This document shows, piece by piece, positions 1 through 8,589 of a DNA stretch of 38,258 bases (within the stretch, counting starts at the first letter, position 1; each line of letters begins with the position of its first letter). The translations under genes and the position numbers were made by a program. The notes under the pieces were generated by a model. That model had not been told where the DNA came from, searched no databases, and saw nothing but the letters and a program-made list of their open reading frames with translations. This stretch comes from Thermoanaerobaculales bacterium. Lineage in GTDB: Bacteria > Acidobacteriota > Thermoanaerobaculia > Thermoanaerobaculales > Sulfomarinibacteraceae. Location of the stretch: the NCBI GenBank assembly GCA_029287235.1, contig JARFRM010000137.1, forward strand, positions 1 to 38,258. Direction: 5' to 3'.

Positions 1-248
1 ATGCACCACCTTGCTTGTGGGCGTTCGTTACACTTTTTTTATCCCCCCCTCCCTCCCCCTAAGTATTCTTGAGCTGTGTGCTGCGCCCAACGATCACCCC
101 GCGCCTGTCGTTTTTTCCCACTTGGGGGTGCACACCGTACCTTCATGAACCCCCCCGCCCCCAACGGTGACAAAACTCGACTGGCATCGGCGCCTCGCTG
201 CCCTCGCGACGAAACCTCATGAATACTTCGGGCTAGACGAGAGCCTGG

Positions 249-575
249 GATGGTGCGCTGGCTCAACAATGCGATGTCCTTTGCGATGTTCTTGGCGCTC
301 TTTGCGAACTTTGCGTTTCAACAAGTGGCTGAGGTTCGGCGGATAGACGCACGAAGTCGTTGAACGTCACAGCTTCGGAGACCTACCTCTTGGTTGCGAT
401 GCTTCGTGAGTATCTTTGTGGCCCTTCGTGATCTTAGTGTTTCGATCGAACCGCCGATGCCACCACAACCGACGCACGGAGTCGAGGCGCATCCCTATTT
501 TGACACCCTACTCTCTAATTCGATGCCCTGCGATGACCCTGGCGAACCTTGCGTCCTTGCGGTTCATTCCTCCGC
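249..575. repeat. Repeat island 1 (right-half modules only)
   Basis: The 718 bases before the first gene hold no convincing CDS. Bases 1-245 contain homopolymer-rich DNA (T and C tracts near 30-58, C tracts near 148-160) with no recognisable feature. From 249 there are degenerate copies of the 'TTTGCG..GTTTCAA' module: 249-345, about 398-446 and about 529-569. Bases 249-297 match 5566-5614 at roughly 44 of 49 positions, and the 16-mer TTTGTGGCCCTTCGTG (within 415-430) recurs near 5666. TGCGATG occurs four times and CATCGCA does not, so only the right-hand orientation of the island rule is seen here. Short open frames across it are translations of the repeat. Confidence 0.7.
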
Positions 576-718
576 CCGACCCAGCGTACAACTGCACACT
601 TGCTCACTGCTCCCTGCCCGATTCCGACAGCTCGTGCTAATCTTCACAACGCTGTCGCGCCGCGGTCGGACCGGAAGCTGATCGGCGCTCAGCCAACGTC
701 ATTCCTGGGAGGGATCTG

Positions 719-3700
719 ATGCGCCGTTTTCTCGTCTTGACCCTTGCGGTCCTCGTCCTCATTCCCGCCGTTGATGTCTTCGCCAAAAAAGCCAAGGACA
801 CCGACGACGACGAACCAAAGGCTCTGATGTCCGACAAGACCTTGTCGGGTCTCGAATTCCGCCTCATCGGACCGTCCTACAACTCGGGCCGGATCGTCGA
901 TTTCGCCGTCCAACCCGACAAGACGCAGGTGATCTATGTCGCGACCGCGTCGGGCGGGATCTGGAAGACCGTCAACAACGGCACCACATGGGAGCCCATC
1001 TTCGACTCCGAGGACTCCTACTCGGTCGGCTGCCTCGCCATGGACCCCACCAACCACAACACCATCTGGGCCGGGACCGGCGAAAACAACAGCCAACGCT
1101 CGGTGGCCTTCGGTGATGGTGTCTACCGCACTGATGACGGCGGCAAGAGCTGGACCAACATGGGTCTTGAGGACTCCGAGCACATCGGTGACATCGTCAT
1201 CGACCCGCGCGACACCGACGTCGTCTATGTGGCGGCTCAGGGTCCGCTGTGGAGATCCGGCGGCGATCGCGGTCTCTACAAGACCACCGATGGCGGCGCC
1301 ACCTGGGAGCGCGTCCTCCATGTCTCCGACGACACCGGGTTCAACGAGGTCCACATGGATCCCCGCAACCCGGATGTCCTCTACGCCACGTCCTACCAAC
1401 GCCGGCGCCACGTCTGGACGCTGATCGACGGCGGCCCCGAGACGGGGATCTACAAATCGACCGATGCCGGCGCCACATGGAAGGAGCTCGAGACGGGTCT
1501 TCCCAAGGTGGACATGGGCAAGATCGGGATGGCCGTCTCACCAGCCGACCCGGATGTCATCTACACCGTCATCGAGGCCCAGCGCGACGAGGGCGGGACC
1601 TATGTCTCGAGGGATCGTGGCGAGACCTGGAAGAAGCTCTCGGACTACTTTGCGGGCAGCCCGCAGTACTACAACGAGCTGGTTGCCGACCCGGTGGATG
1701 TCGACACCGTCTACTCGATGGACACCTGGCTCCACCACACCGTCGATGGCGGCAAGACCTGGACCAAGGTCGGCGAGGACAACAAGCACGTCGACAACCA
1801 CGCCATGTGGATCAACCCCGCCGACACCGACCACTTCATCGTCGGCTGCGACGGCGGCGCCTATCTCAGCTATGACCGCGGCGCCACCTGGAAGTTCATC
1901 GCCAACCTGCCCATCACCCAGTTCTACCGGGTGAGCGTCGACAACTCCAAACCCTTCTACTATGTCTACGGCGGCACCCAGGACAACAACTCGCTGGGCG
2001 GCCCGCACCGCACCCTCGATAAGTCGGGGATCTCCAACGAGGACTGGTTCGTCACCGTCGGCGGCGACGGCTACGAGACCGTTGTCGATCCCACCAACCC
2101 CAATATCGTCTACTCGCAGTGGCAGTACGGCGGACTCGTGCGCTACGACCGTCTCTCGGGTGAGCTCATCGACATCCAGCCGCAGGAAGAGCCCGGCGAA
2201 GACGCCCACCGCTGGAACTGGGACTCGCCGCTGATCATCAGCCCCCACTCCCCCACCCGGCTCTACTTCGCCTGCCAGCGCCTCTATCGTTCCGACGACC
2301 GGGGCGATTCCTGGACGGCCGTGAGCCCCGACCTGAGCCAGGGCATCGACCGAGACACCCTGCCGGTCTTCGGCAAGATCCAGTCCATCGACGCGGTGTC
2401 CAAGAACATCTCAACGTCCGACTACGGCAACATCGTCGCGTTGACCGAGTCGCCCCTCGTCGAGGGTCTGATCTATGTCGGCACCGATGACGGGTTGGTC
2501 CAGGTCACCGAGGACAGCGGCGCCAACTGGCGCGTCGCCGCGGCGGCGCCCGGCGTGCCGAAGGAAAGCTATGCCTTCAGAGTCGAGTCATCACTGCACG
2601 ACGCCGACACCGTCTACGCCGTCTTCAATAACAAGAAAATGGGCGACTTCAGGCCCCTTGTCTATGTCAGCCGCGACCGCGGCGCGAGCTGGTCCTCCAT
2701 CGCAGGTGATCTGCCGGAACGCGGACCCGCCTACTCGCTGATCCAGGATCACGTCAAGCCCGAGCTCATTTTCGTCGGAACCGAGTTCGGTGTCTTCGCC
2801 ACCGTCAACGAGGGCGCCAACTGGGTGCAGCTCAAGGGCGGTGTGCCCACCATCCAGATCCGCGACATGGACATCCACCGGACCGAGAATGATCTCGTAC
2901 TCGGCACCTTCGGGCGGGGCTTCTATGTTCTCGATGACTACACACCGCTTCGCCAGATCACCGAGCAGGCCCTCGAAGACGAGTTCATCTTCTTCCCGGC
3001 CAGGGATGCTCTTCGTTATATGGAGAAGAGGTCGCGGGTGGGCTCCCGCGGCCACGACTTCTACACCGCGGAGAACCCGCCCTATGGCGCCACCTTCACC
3101 TACTACCTCAAGGATGGCTACAAGAGCCTGACCGATCAGCGTGTCGAGGTCGAGAAGGAAGCGCGCAAGGCCGAGGCCGACCAGGTCATCCCATCCTTTG
3201 ACGAGCTCCGCGCCGAGGACGAAGAGCTCGACCCGGCCATGGTCTTCACCATCCGCGATGCCGACGGCAACGTGGTTCGCCGCATCAAGGGCTGCACCGA
3301 GAAGGGCCTCCACCGCGTGACCTGGGATCTTCGTTATCCCAGCTCGCGTCCCACCGACATCTCCGGCGAAAAACCGGGACGCTGGGGCATGCCCGTCATC
3401 GGTCCCCTCGTCGCTCCCGGAAGCTACTCGGTGAGCATGGACAAGAAGATCGATGGCGTCATGACCGATCTCGCCGGACCGGTGAACTTCGAGGTCGTGG
3501 ATCTCGCCCTCGCCGCGCTGCCCGGCGCGCCTCCCGCCGAGGCCCTCGAATTCGAGCAGCAAGTGGCACGTCTCCAGCGCTCGGTCGACGGGGCGGTCAA
3601 GGTGACCAAGGAGGTCGGCGATCGTCTGGCCCATCTCCGGCAGGCCATCCTCGACACACCGGCCGCGAGCGAGGAAGACCTGGCGACGGCGCGAGCTTTC

Positions 3701-4003
3701 CAGACGACCCTCGACGACATCAAAATCGCCCTCATCGGCGATCCCACCAAGGGCGAACGCAACGTCTTCACTCCACCGTCCATCAGCGATCGCGTCGACC
3801 GCATCGTGGGAGGACTTTGGACCACGACCCTGGGCCCGACGGGCACCCAGCGTGACAGCTACCGCTGGGCCGGCGAGGCCTTCACCACCGAGCTCGATCG
3901 ACTGCAGACGCTGGTCGCCGATCTCGAGGCGTTCGAGGCCAATCTCGAAACTGCCGGAGCGCCGTGGACTCCGGGTCGCGTTCCCACGTGGCAGCCCGAG
4001 TAG
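719..4003 (+). CDS. Secreted Asp-box (BNR/VPS10-like) beta-propeller protein
   Basis: This 1094-residue protein begins with a Sec signal peptide (basic MRR, hydrophobic core to about residue 20, cleavage near VFA). A strong GGGAGGG ribosome site (707-713) sits 5 bases before ATG 719. About ten Asp-box motifs of the S/T-x-D-x-G-x-x-W type run through the first 700 residues, for example YRTDDGGKSW, YKTTDGGATW, YVSRDRGETW, YLSYDRGATW and YRSDDRGDSW. They predict a two-part beta-propeller like the sortilin/VPS10 and BNR sialidase-like families. The last 350 residues form a separate region with a charged segment and a predicted helical part. Proteins of this layout are common in Acidobacteriota and Bacteroidota, where they are annotated as glycosyl hydrolases or VPS10 proteins. 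No catalytic residues could be assigned, so the substrate is unknown. The gene is monocistronic, ending at the terminator at 4031. Confidence 0.9.
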   Translation: MRRFLVLTLAVLVLIPAVDVFAKKAKDTDDDEPKALMSDKTLSGLEFRLIGPSYNSGRIVDFAVQPDKTQVIYVATASGGIWKTVNNGTTWEPIFDSEDSYSVGCLAMDPTNHNTIWAGTGENNSQRSVAFGDGVYRTDDGGKSWTNMGLEDSEHIGDIVIDPRDTDVVYVAAQGPLWRSGGDRGLYKTTDGGATWERVLHVSDDTGFNEVHMDPRNPDVLYATSYQRRRHVWTLIDGGPETGIYKSTDAGATWKELETGLPKVDMGKIGMAVSPADPDVIYTVIEAQRDEGGTYVSRDRGETWKKLSDYFAGSPQYYNELVADPVDVDTVYSMDTWLHHTVDGGKTWTKVGEDNKHVDNHAMWINPADTDHFIVGCDGGAYLSYDRGATWKFIANLPITQFYRVSVDNSKPFYYVYGGTQDNNSLGGPHRTLDKSGISNEDWFVTVGGDGYETVVDPTNPNIVYSQWQYGGLVRYDRLSGELIDIQPQEEPGEDAHRWNWDSPLIISPHSPTRLYFACQRLYRSDDRGDSWTAVSPDLSQGIDRDTLPVFGKIQSIDAVSKNISTSDYGNIVALTESPLVEGLIYVGTDDGLVQVTEDSGANWRVAAAAPGVPKESYAFRVESSLHDADTVYAVFNNKKMGDFRPLVYVSRDRGASWSSIAGDLPERGPAYSLIQDHVKPELIFVGTEFGVFATVNEGANWVQLKGGVPTIQIRDMDIHRTENDLVLGTFGRGFYVLDDYTPLRQITEQALEDEFIFFPARDALRYMEKRSRVGSRGHDFYTAENPPYGATFTYYLKDGYKSLTDQRVEVEKEARKAEADQVIPSFDELRAEDEELDPAMVFTIRDADGNVVRRIKGCTEKGLHRVTWDLRYPSSRPTDISGEKPGRWGMPVIGPLVAPGSYSVSMDKKIDGVMTDLAGPVNFEVVDLALAALPGAPPAEALEFEQQVARLQRSVDGAVKVTKEVGDRLAHLRQAILDTPAASEEDLATARAFQTTLDDIKIALIGDPTKGERNVFTPPSISDRVDRIVGGLWTTTLGPTGTQRDSYRWAGEAFTTELDRLQTLVADLEAFEANLETAGAPWTPGRVPTWQPE

Positions 4004-4030
4004 CGCGTAACATGAACCGATGAACCGACA

Positions 4031-4058
4031 GGGAGGGGCTTCAGCCCCTCCCTTTTCT
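4031..4058 (+). terminator. Rho-independent terminator after the Asp-box gene
   Basis: A perfect 10-bp stem GGGAGGGGCT / AGCCCCTCCC (4031-4040 with 4043-4052) has a very short loop and is followed at once by TTTTCTCT. It lies 28 bases after the stop codon at 4003 and separates this gene from the next operon. Confidence 0.85.
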
Positions 4059-4081
4059 CTGAGGTGACTCTCACTCAATAA

Positions 4082-4130
4082 GTAAGAAATACTTGACATT
4101 TCGTGAACAAGGAAGTAAATTATTTCTTAC
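4082..4130 (+). promoter_or_regulatory. Sigma70-type promoter bracketed by a perfect 10-bp inverted repeat (likely XRE operator)
   Basis: TTGACA (4093-4098), a 17-base spacer and TAAATT (4116-4121) make a near-consensus promoter for the 4159-4804 operon. GTAAGAAATA (4082-4091) abuts the -35 box, and its exact reverse complement TATTTCTTAC (4121-4130) begins on the last base of the -10 box. The arms are 39 bp apart start to start, close to four helical turns, which suits two repressor dimers or a loop closing the promoter. The AT-rich site stands out in GC-rich surroundings. Autoregulation by the XRE protein at 4598 is inferred from position. Confidence 0.75.
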
Positions 4131-4158
4131 ACTCCGAGACCACGAACGGGAGGTCGCC

Positions 4159-4605
4159 ATGTCCCTCGCCCGAAAGCTGGCCATCATCTCTTGCGCCGCC
4201 TGGTTGACCATCGGAATCGCTTCCACGCTGTTGATCGCCGACAGCGGCTTGGACGGCATCGCGTCGCCCTCGGGCGACCGCACGCGGTCGATCCTCGCGG
4301 CCATCATCCTGCCCGGCTATCTCATCGGTTTCGCGATCATCTGGTGGACGCGTAACGGACAGCGCGCCGGCGAGATTGACGAACGGGACAAAAAGGTCGA
4401 AAGCCGGGCGACGGAGATCGCCGCCACCATCGTGTTGCTCACGATCTTCCTCGTCAGTATCGGCCTGTACGACGCATACATCGACCGCGGCGGTGTACCG
4501 GTGGGGTGGCTCTACATCATGGCCTACGGGACCATCGTCTGGGTATCGTTCCTCCACCCCGTTCTCCGGCTGATCATCGACTTCTCAGGTACCATCGATG
4601 GCTAG
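4159..4605 (+). CDS. Small four-TM membrane protein paired with an XRE regulator
   Basis: I start this 148-residue protein at ATG 4159, which has GGGAGG at 4148-4153, rather than at upstream in-frame codons that would overlap the promoter. Four hydrophobic segments are visible: about residues 6-26 (IISCAAWLTIGIA), 50-70 (LAAIILPGYLIGFAIIWW), 90-112 (IAATIVLLTIFLVSIGLY) and 118-145. A charged cytoplasmic loop lies between TM2 and TM3 (GEIDERDKKVESRATE). Small multi-TM proteins of this kind, often annotated DUF2178-like, are frequently encoded directly before a short XRE repressor, as here with an 8-base overlap. The pair probably forms one regulatory unit, with the membrane protein as sensor or regulated effector. 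That role is inferred, as no biochemical function is known to me. Confidence 0.8.
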   Translation: MSLARKLAIISCAAWLTIGIASTLLIADSGLDGIASPSGDRTRSILAAIILPGYLIGFAIIWWTRNGQRAGEIDERDKKVESRATEIAATIVLLTIFLVSIGLYDAYIDRGGVPVGWLYIMAYGTIVWVSFLHPVLRLIIDFSGTIDG

Positions 4606-4804
4606 GGCGCGGATCAAGAATCGAATTCGCGAACTGCGGGAGGCCAGCGAGATGACCCAATCTCAGCTCGCGAAGCTCTCCGGCTGCACCCGTCAAACGA
4701 TCATCATGCTCGAGCAGGAGCGTTATGTTCCGTCGCTCTCCCTTGCTTTCGCCATCGCAGACGCGCTCAACTCTCCAATCGAGGACGTGTTCGAGCCCGA
4801 GTGA
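4598..4804 (+). CDS. XRE-family HTH transcriptional regulator (YozG/Cro type)
   Basis: This 68-residue protein is essentially one helix-turn-helix domain. The segment IRELREASEMTQSQLAKLSG, then CTRQTIIMLEQERYVPSLSLAFAIADALN, and the ending IEDVFEPE are the hallmarks of the short YozG/Cro-CI regulators. ATG 4598 overlaps the end of the membrane-protein gene, so translation is probably coupled. The likely operator is the inverted repeat flanking the promoter at 4082-4130, making this an autoregulated cassette. Ligand and wider regulon are unknown. Confidence 0.9.
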   Translation: MARARIKNRIRELREASEMTQSQLAKLSGCTRQTIIMLEQERYVPSLSLAFAIADALNSPIEDVFEPE

Positions 4805-4837
4805 GACATACGGACCTTCGCCAATCGTCTCTTCAAT

Positions 4838-4886
4838 TTCAATTCCGCCTTCCCGTCGGTTCGACCGACGGGAAGGCGGAATTGAA
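4838..4886. repeat. Perfect 23-bp hairpin upstream of msrA
   Basis: Bases 4838-4860 are exactly complementary to 4864-4886 with only a TCG loop. The arms contain TTCCCGTCGGT and ACCGACGGGAA. No T-run follows on either strand, so it is a poor intrinsic terminator. It lies 34 bases after the XRE stop and 33 bases before the msrA start, and would form a very stable RNA hairpin in any read-through transcript. Confidence 0.85.
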
Positions 4887-4918
4887 TGAGCGGGTTCTCC
4901 AAGCAGGAGGACAGACTC

Positions 4919-5389
4919 ATGAAAGCGACATTCGGCGCGGGCTGCTTCTGGGGTGTGGAGATGAGCTTCCGGCGGCTGGACGGGGTGACCGACGCGGCAG
5001 TGGGCTACGCGGGGGGCCACACCGAGAATCCCACGTACCACGATGTCTGCGGCCACGGCACCGGTCACGCCGAAGTGGTCGAGGTGGAGTACGATCCGGA
5101 GCGGATCAGCTACCAGGAGCTTCTCGATGCGTTCTTCGAGATGCACGACCCGACGCAGGTCAACCGCCAGGGCCCCGACATCGGCGACCAGTACCGATCG
5201 GTGATCTTTTTCCACACCCCCGAACAGCAGGCGATCGCTGAGAAGACCAAGGCGGAGCTCGACGCGGCCGGCCGCTTCAGCCGACCCATAGCGACTCTCA
5301 TCAAACCCGCACCCACCTTCTGGCGCGCCGAGGAGTACCACCAGCGCTATATCGAGAGACGCGGAGGCGGAGGCTGCGCCGTCCGCTGA
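4919..5389 (+). CDS. msrA: Peptide-methionine (S)-S-oxide reductase MsrA
   Basis: MsrA reduces the S-epimer of methionine sulfoxide in oxidised proteins, using thioredoxin. The 156-residue protein begins [12 protein letters not shown], containing the diagnostic GCFWG motif with catalytic Cys9. It continues with the family blocks [58 protein letters not shown] and [14 protein letters not shown]-terminal GGGGCAVR supplies a probable resolving cysteine (Cys153). I choose ATG 4919 because AGGAGG (4905-4910) lies 8 bases upstream. The in-frame ATG at 4886 would add residues encoded partly by the hairpin. Length is normal for the compact bacterial form. It stands alone, without msrB nearby. Confidence 0.96.
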   Translation: MKATFGAGCFWGVEMSFRRLDGVTDAAVGYAGGHTENPTYHDVCGHGTGHAEVVEVEYDPERISYQELLDAFFEMHDPTQVNRQGPDIGDQYRSVIFFHTPEQQAIAEKTKAELDAAGRFSRPIATLIKPAPTFWRAEEYHQRYIERRGGGGCAVR

Positions 5390-5391
5390 GA

Positions 5392-5695
5392 CATCGCAGT
5401 TTTCACCGCAAAGAGCGCTAAGATCGCAACGGCCATCGCAAAGCAACCATTATTGTTAGACCATCGCAACGGAAGTCGACGTGGGGTCTCTGGATAGAAA
5501 GACCCCCTCGCTGGGTGGTCGTCACTGCAGCGCATCTTTGTATTCAACCCTCGATGAGATCCTGCGATGGTGCGATGGGTCAATAGTGCGATGTCCTTTG
5601 CGATGATCTTGGCGAGCTTCGCGGCCCTTGCGGTGAAATTGCGAGGCTTCGCGAAGACATTTGTGGCCCTTCGTGCCCTTTGTGTTTCAAACAGA
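5392..5695. repeat. Repeat island 2 (nested inverted repeat)
   Basis: No gene is visible between msrA and the small membrane protein. The left half carries CATCGCA three times (5392, 5434, 5462) with an A-rich module (TTTTCACCGCAAAGAGCGC, 5400-5418). The right half carries TGCGATG four times (5563, 5571, 5587, 5599) with the complementary module ending GCGGCCCTTGCGGTGAAA. The two module copies are inverted relative to each other. Near the centre is a 7-bp stem GGGGTCT/AGACCCC (5483-5489 with 5500-5506). A second module, TTTGTGGCCCTTCGTG..GTGTTTCAAA, closes the right end. No motif occurs in the opposite orientation. Confidence 0.8.
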
Positions 5696-5740
5696 CTCAC
5701 CAAGGACCCGCTCACGACTTGCGATTCACGACTCATGACC

Positions 5741-6118
5741 TCACGATGCCGCCAGCTCGCGCGTGGCGCGGAACTCGGGTTCGGCGAGGATCGTGAAGAC
5801 CACGGCAGCGATGCCGACGGGGAAGAATCCGAAGACCGCGGCGATGGCACCGGCGACCGACAATCCCCACCGGCGGCGGTTGAGAGCGGCCATCCCACCG
5901 AAGATGGCGACGATCCCGGCCACGAAACCGAGAAGCGCGAGCGGCAGGAAGAGCACCAACGGGAGGATCGCGAGCCTGTTTGCTTCGGGCTCGGGAACCA
6001 TCCCCAGGACCGTCGCGCCGCCGAATGCCAAAACCAAGAGTGGGATCGCGCCGACAAGCCCGAAGATCCCCGCCGTGATGTCCAGGATCCCCGCCACCGT
6101 CGCCTTGTTGCCTTCCAT
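5741..6118 (-). CDS. Small hydrophobic membrane protein, DUF4064-like
   Basis: This 125-residue protein starts at 6118 (MEGNKATVAGILDI), where GGAAAGGTGG on the minus strand gives a plausible ribosome site. The longer open frame to 6238 would read through a GATCCC hexamer array as an Asp-Arg repeat and is unlikely. Four hydrophobic helices are separated by short loops: residues about 8-35, 50-72, 78-95 (LRRRWGLSVAG loop region) and 96-115. The pattern GILDITAGIFGLVGA..GIVAIFGGMAALNRRRWGLSVAGAIAA is typical of small DUF4064-type membrane proteins that sit beside many genes and have no assigned function. It is divergent from the MATE gene. Confidence 0.75.
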   Translation of the reverse strand: MEGNKATVAGILDITAGIFGLVGAIPLLVLAFGGATVLGMVPEPEANRLAILPLVLFLPLALLGFVAGIVAIFGGMAALNRRRWGLSVAGAIAAVFGFFPVGIAAVVFTILAEPEFRATRELAAS

Positions 6119-6153
6119 CTCTACCACCTTTCCGGTCGGACCTTCGGTTCGAG

Positions 6154-6182
6154 CCCGATCCCGATCCCGATCCCGATCCCGA
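6154..6182. repeat. CCCGAT hexamer tandem repeat
   Basis: Nearly five perfect copies of CCCGAT lie in the leader between the divergent genes at 6118 and 6274, about 36 bases upstream of the minus-strand start codon. Such arrays are slippage-prone and could vary in copy number and shift promoter spacing, but no promoter was recognised here. Confidence 0.9.
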
Positions 6183-6273
6183 AATGGTCCGGGACTCTGA
6201 ATAGAACTACGAAATCCCCCACCTCCCAGTTCTCCCAAACAACCCGGACCCGACTCGCGTATGGTTACCGAAC

Positions 6274-7710
6274 GTGGAAAACGAAACGATCACCGCGGCG
6301 GCACCGACGCACGACCCACACGCCAACCTCGGCGTGTGGGGAACGGTGAAGCTGTCCCTCAAGGGCGAGGAACTCGACTACACCACCGGCCCGCTCGGCC
6401 GCGCAATCCTTCTGCTGTCGATCCCCATGGTGCTCGAGATGGCCATGGAGTCGGTATTTGCCCTGACCGACGCGTTCTTCGTGTCTCGTCTGGGAACCGA
6501 CGCCGTCGCCGCCGTCGGTCTCACTGAAGCAATGGTCACGATCCTCTTCGCGGTGGCCCACGGCCTCGGTATCGGCACGACGGCCATGATCGCCCGGCGA
6601 ATCGGCGAGAAGAACAAGCCCGGCGCCCGTACCGCCGCGGCACAGGCCGTCCTCCTCGGCGTCGTTGTCTCCGCCGCATTCGCCATCCCCGGATTCATCT
6701 TCGCCCGAGATCTGCTGAGTACCATGGGCGGCTCGGCCGAGCTGGTCGCTTCGGGCTACGGCTACACCCGCGTCATTTTCGGCGGCTCGGCCACCATCAC
6801 GCTGCTCTTTCTCCTCAACGCCGTCTTTCGCGGGGCCGGCGACGCTGCGATCGCCATGCGGGTCCTGTGGATCGCCAACGCCATCAATATCGTCCTCGAC
6901 CCTTGCCTCATCTTCGGTCTCGGTCCGTTCCCGGAGATGGGAATCACCGGCGCCGCCGTCGCCACCACCATCGGTCGCGGAACCGGCGTCGTGGTGCAGC
7001 TCTACGTGCTCTTCTTCGGCGGCAGCCGCATCCGAATCACGCTCAGGGATTTGATCCCCCGCATCGACATCGTCCTTCGCCTTATTCGGCTTTCGACAGG
7101 CGGGATGCTCCAGACCCTCATCAGCCACTCGAGCTGGCTCTTTCTGGTGTGGATCGTCGGTCATTTCGGGTCGGCAGCGGTGGCGGGTTACACCATCGCT
7201 ATCCGGCTGATCATCTTCGCCATTCTGCCATCGTGGGGACTCGCCAACGCCGCAGCCACGCTCGTCGGCCAGAATCTGGGCGCCGGCCGACCCGACCGGG
7301 CCGAGCGCTCCGCCTGGCTTGCCGGCATCTTCAACACCGGCTTCCTCCTCTGTGTCGCGGTCGTCTTCGTCACCGCCGCCGGTCCATTGATTCGGATGTT
7401 CACCACCGAGGCTGCGGTTGTTGCGGCCGGAATCTCCTGTCTCCGCTGGGTCTCCTACGGTTACCCTTTATACGCCTGGGGAATGGTCATGGAACAGGCC
7501 TTCAACGGCGCCGGCGACACCTACACCCCAACGGTAATCAACCTCTTCTGCTACTGGCTCTTCCAGCTTCCTCTGGCGTGGATCCTTGCCCACTCGCTCG
7601 GGTTCGGCGCCACCGGCGCCTTCATTGCCATCATGATCGCCGAGGCCGCCCTCGCCATCATCGCCGTGATCGTCTTCCGCCGCGGAAAGTGGAAGACACG
7701 AACCGTGTAG
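6274..7710 (+). CDS. MATE-family multidrug/Na+ efflux transporter
   Basis: This 478-residue integral membrane protein belongs to the MATE family, which exports drugs, dyes or metabolites in exchange for Na+ or H+. An approximately 45-residue cytoplasmic N-terminus is followed by about twelve hydrophobic segments in two halves. MATE signatures are visible: [47 protein letters not shown] near residues 40-85, a second-half equivalent around [25 protein letters not shown], and [21 protein letters not shown], which follows the usual GxxxGAxxxxRA pattern. The start is GTG 6274, with no strong ribosome site visible. An upstream ATG at 6261 is in another frame. Substrate is not predictable. Confidence 0.93.
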   Translation: MENETITAAAPTHDPHANLGVWGTVKLSLKGEELDYTTGPLGRAILLLSIPMVLEMAMESVFALTDAFFVSRLGTDAVAAVGLTEAMVTILFAVAHGLGIGTTAMIARRIGEKNKPGARTAAAQAVLLGVVVSAAFAIPGFIFARDLLSTMGGSAELVASGYGYTRVIFGGSATITLLFLLNAVFRGAGDAAIAMRVLWIANAINIVLDPCLIFGLGPFPEMGITGAAVATTIGRGTGVVVQLYVLFFGGSRIRITLRDLIPRIDIVLRLIRLSTGGMLQTLISHSSWLFLVWIVGHFGSAAVAGYTIAIRLIIFAILPSWGLANAAATLVGQNLGAGRPDRAERSAWLAGIFNTGFLLCVAVVFVTAAGPLIRMFTTEAAVVAAGISCLRWVSYGYPLYAWGMVMEQAFNGAGDTYTPTVINLFCYWLFQLPLAWILAHSLGFGATGAFIAIMIAEAALAIIAVIVFRRGKWKTRTV

Positions 7711-7732
7711 ATCGAATTTTGAATTCTCAATG

Positions 7733-7800
7733 TCATCGCAGCCAACATGTCGTGATCGTGCGATGGTGCGATGAAACTCATCATTCATCATTCATCATTT
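7733..7800. repeat. Minimal repeat island 3 and TCATCAT tract
   Basis: A short island obeys the same polarity as the others: GTCATCGCAGCC on the left, then CGTGCGATGGTGCGATG on the right, with about 20 bases between. It is followed by a short direct repeat of CATCATT (three copies). It lies between the MATE stop and the TetR promoter. Confidence 0.6.
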
Positions 7801-7839
7801 ACGCCGCCCCCCATGAATCGGTACAACGCAGAAGCCTTC

Positions 7840-7912
7840 TTGACAGCCCTTCAAACGGAACCTAAGTTGATTTAGACCGATCGGTCGAACCATCGGGTAA
7901 AACCAATCGGTC
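7840..7912 (+). promoter_or_regulatory. Promoter with TetR-type palindromic operator
   Basis: TTGACA (7840-7845), 17 bases and TAAGTT (7863-7868) form a strong promoter. Just downstream, at the expected transcription start, lies the 12-bp perfect palindrome GACCGATCGGTC (7875-7886). A second half-type site ACCAATCGGTC follows at 7902-7912. This is the usual architecture of an autorepressed TetR gene, whose ATG is at 7942. Repression of the whole downstream export operon by the same protein is inferred. Confidence 0.85.
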
Positions 7913-7941
7913 GCAGATCCGTACCAGCCACCGAGGAACAG

Positions 7942-8568
7942 ATGGCACGACCACGTTTCAGAAATCTCGACAAGGACACGAGGAACCAGATCCTCGAAAC
8001 TGCAGCGGTTGAATTCGCAGCCCGCGGTTTTGACGGGACCTCGCTCAACCGGCTCATCGAAGGCCTCGGAATCAGCAAGGGATCGTTCTACTACTACTTC
8101 GACGACAAGGCCGATCTCTTCTCAACCGTGGTCGACCATGCGTGGGCGGTCTTCCTGCCCGAGGGTGAACTCGACCTCGCCGCCTTCGACGGCGAAAACT
8201 ACTGGCCCGCACTCCAGGAACTCATGCGTCAGGCTCGTGCCCGGGCGCGGGCGAACCCCTGGGTGGCCGGCTTCACACGACTCATCTACAATCCACCCGA
8301 CAACCCCGATATCCGAGAAGCTCTCGACGTTCTCTTCGCCAAGGCCCGCGAGTTTCAGGCCGAGCTCATCCGTCGGGGGCAGGAGCTCGGCGCCGTCCGC
8401 GACGACCTGCCCATTGAGTTGCTGCAGTCGCTGCTCGTAGGCGCCGATGAGGCCGGCGACAGGTGGTTCGTCGACAATTGGGAACGACTTGGCGATGACG
8501 AGGTGGAGCGTCTCTTCGAAGAAGTCTTCGCCATCTTTCGCCGGATGATGGAACCGCCACCGGGGTGA
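7942..8568 (+). CDS. TetR/AcrR-family transcriptional regulator
   Basis: The 208-residue protein has a standard TetR N-terminal HTH at about residues 10-60: NQILETAAVEFAARGFDGTS, NRLIEGLGISKGSFYYYF, DDKADLFSTVV. A ligand-binding helical domain follows. The FYYYFDDK recognition segment is intact. It heads the 8590-14064 operon, starting 9-22 bases before it, and probably represses its own promoter at the 7875-7886 palindrome. The inducer is unknown. By context it would be a molecule handled by the downstream ABC/LolA-like system. Confidence 0.93.
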   Translation: MARPRFRNLDKDTRNQILETAAVEFAARGFDGTSLNRLIEGLGISKGSFYYYFDDKADLFSTVVDHAWAVFLPEGELDLAAFDGENYWPALQELMRQARARARANPWVAGFTRLIYNPPDNPDIREALDVLFAKAREFQAELIRRGQELGAVRDDLPIELLQSLLVGADEAGDRWFVDNWERLGDDEVERLFEEVFAIFRRMMEPPPG

Positions 8569-8589
8569 GAAGAACACATGGAGATCACC

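Noticed and set aside
500-521. Promoter TTGACA..TAATTC before the Asp-box gene
   Set aside because: The spacing is 10 bases, and no -10 hexamer is found at 16-18 bases.
2591-4099. 502-residue minus-strand open frame under the Asp-box gene
   Set aside because: It is antisense to a clear family protein and has the composition of a complementary-strand shadow in GC-rich DNA.
5567-6349. 260-residue plus-strand frame across repeat island 2 and the small membrane gene
   Set aside because: It translates repeat DNA and then the antisense of a better supported membrane protein, and its sequence is charged and low-complexity.
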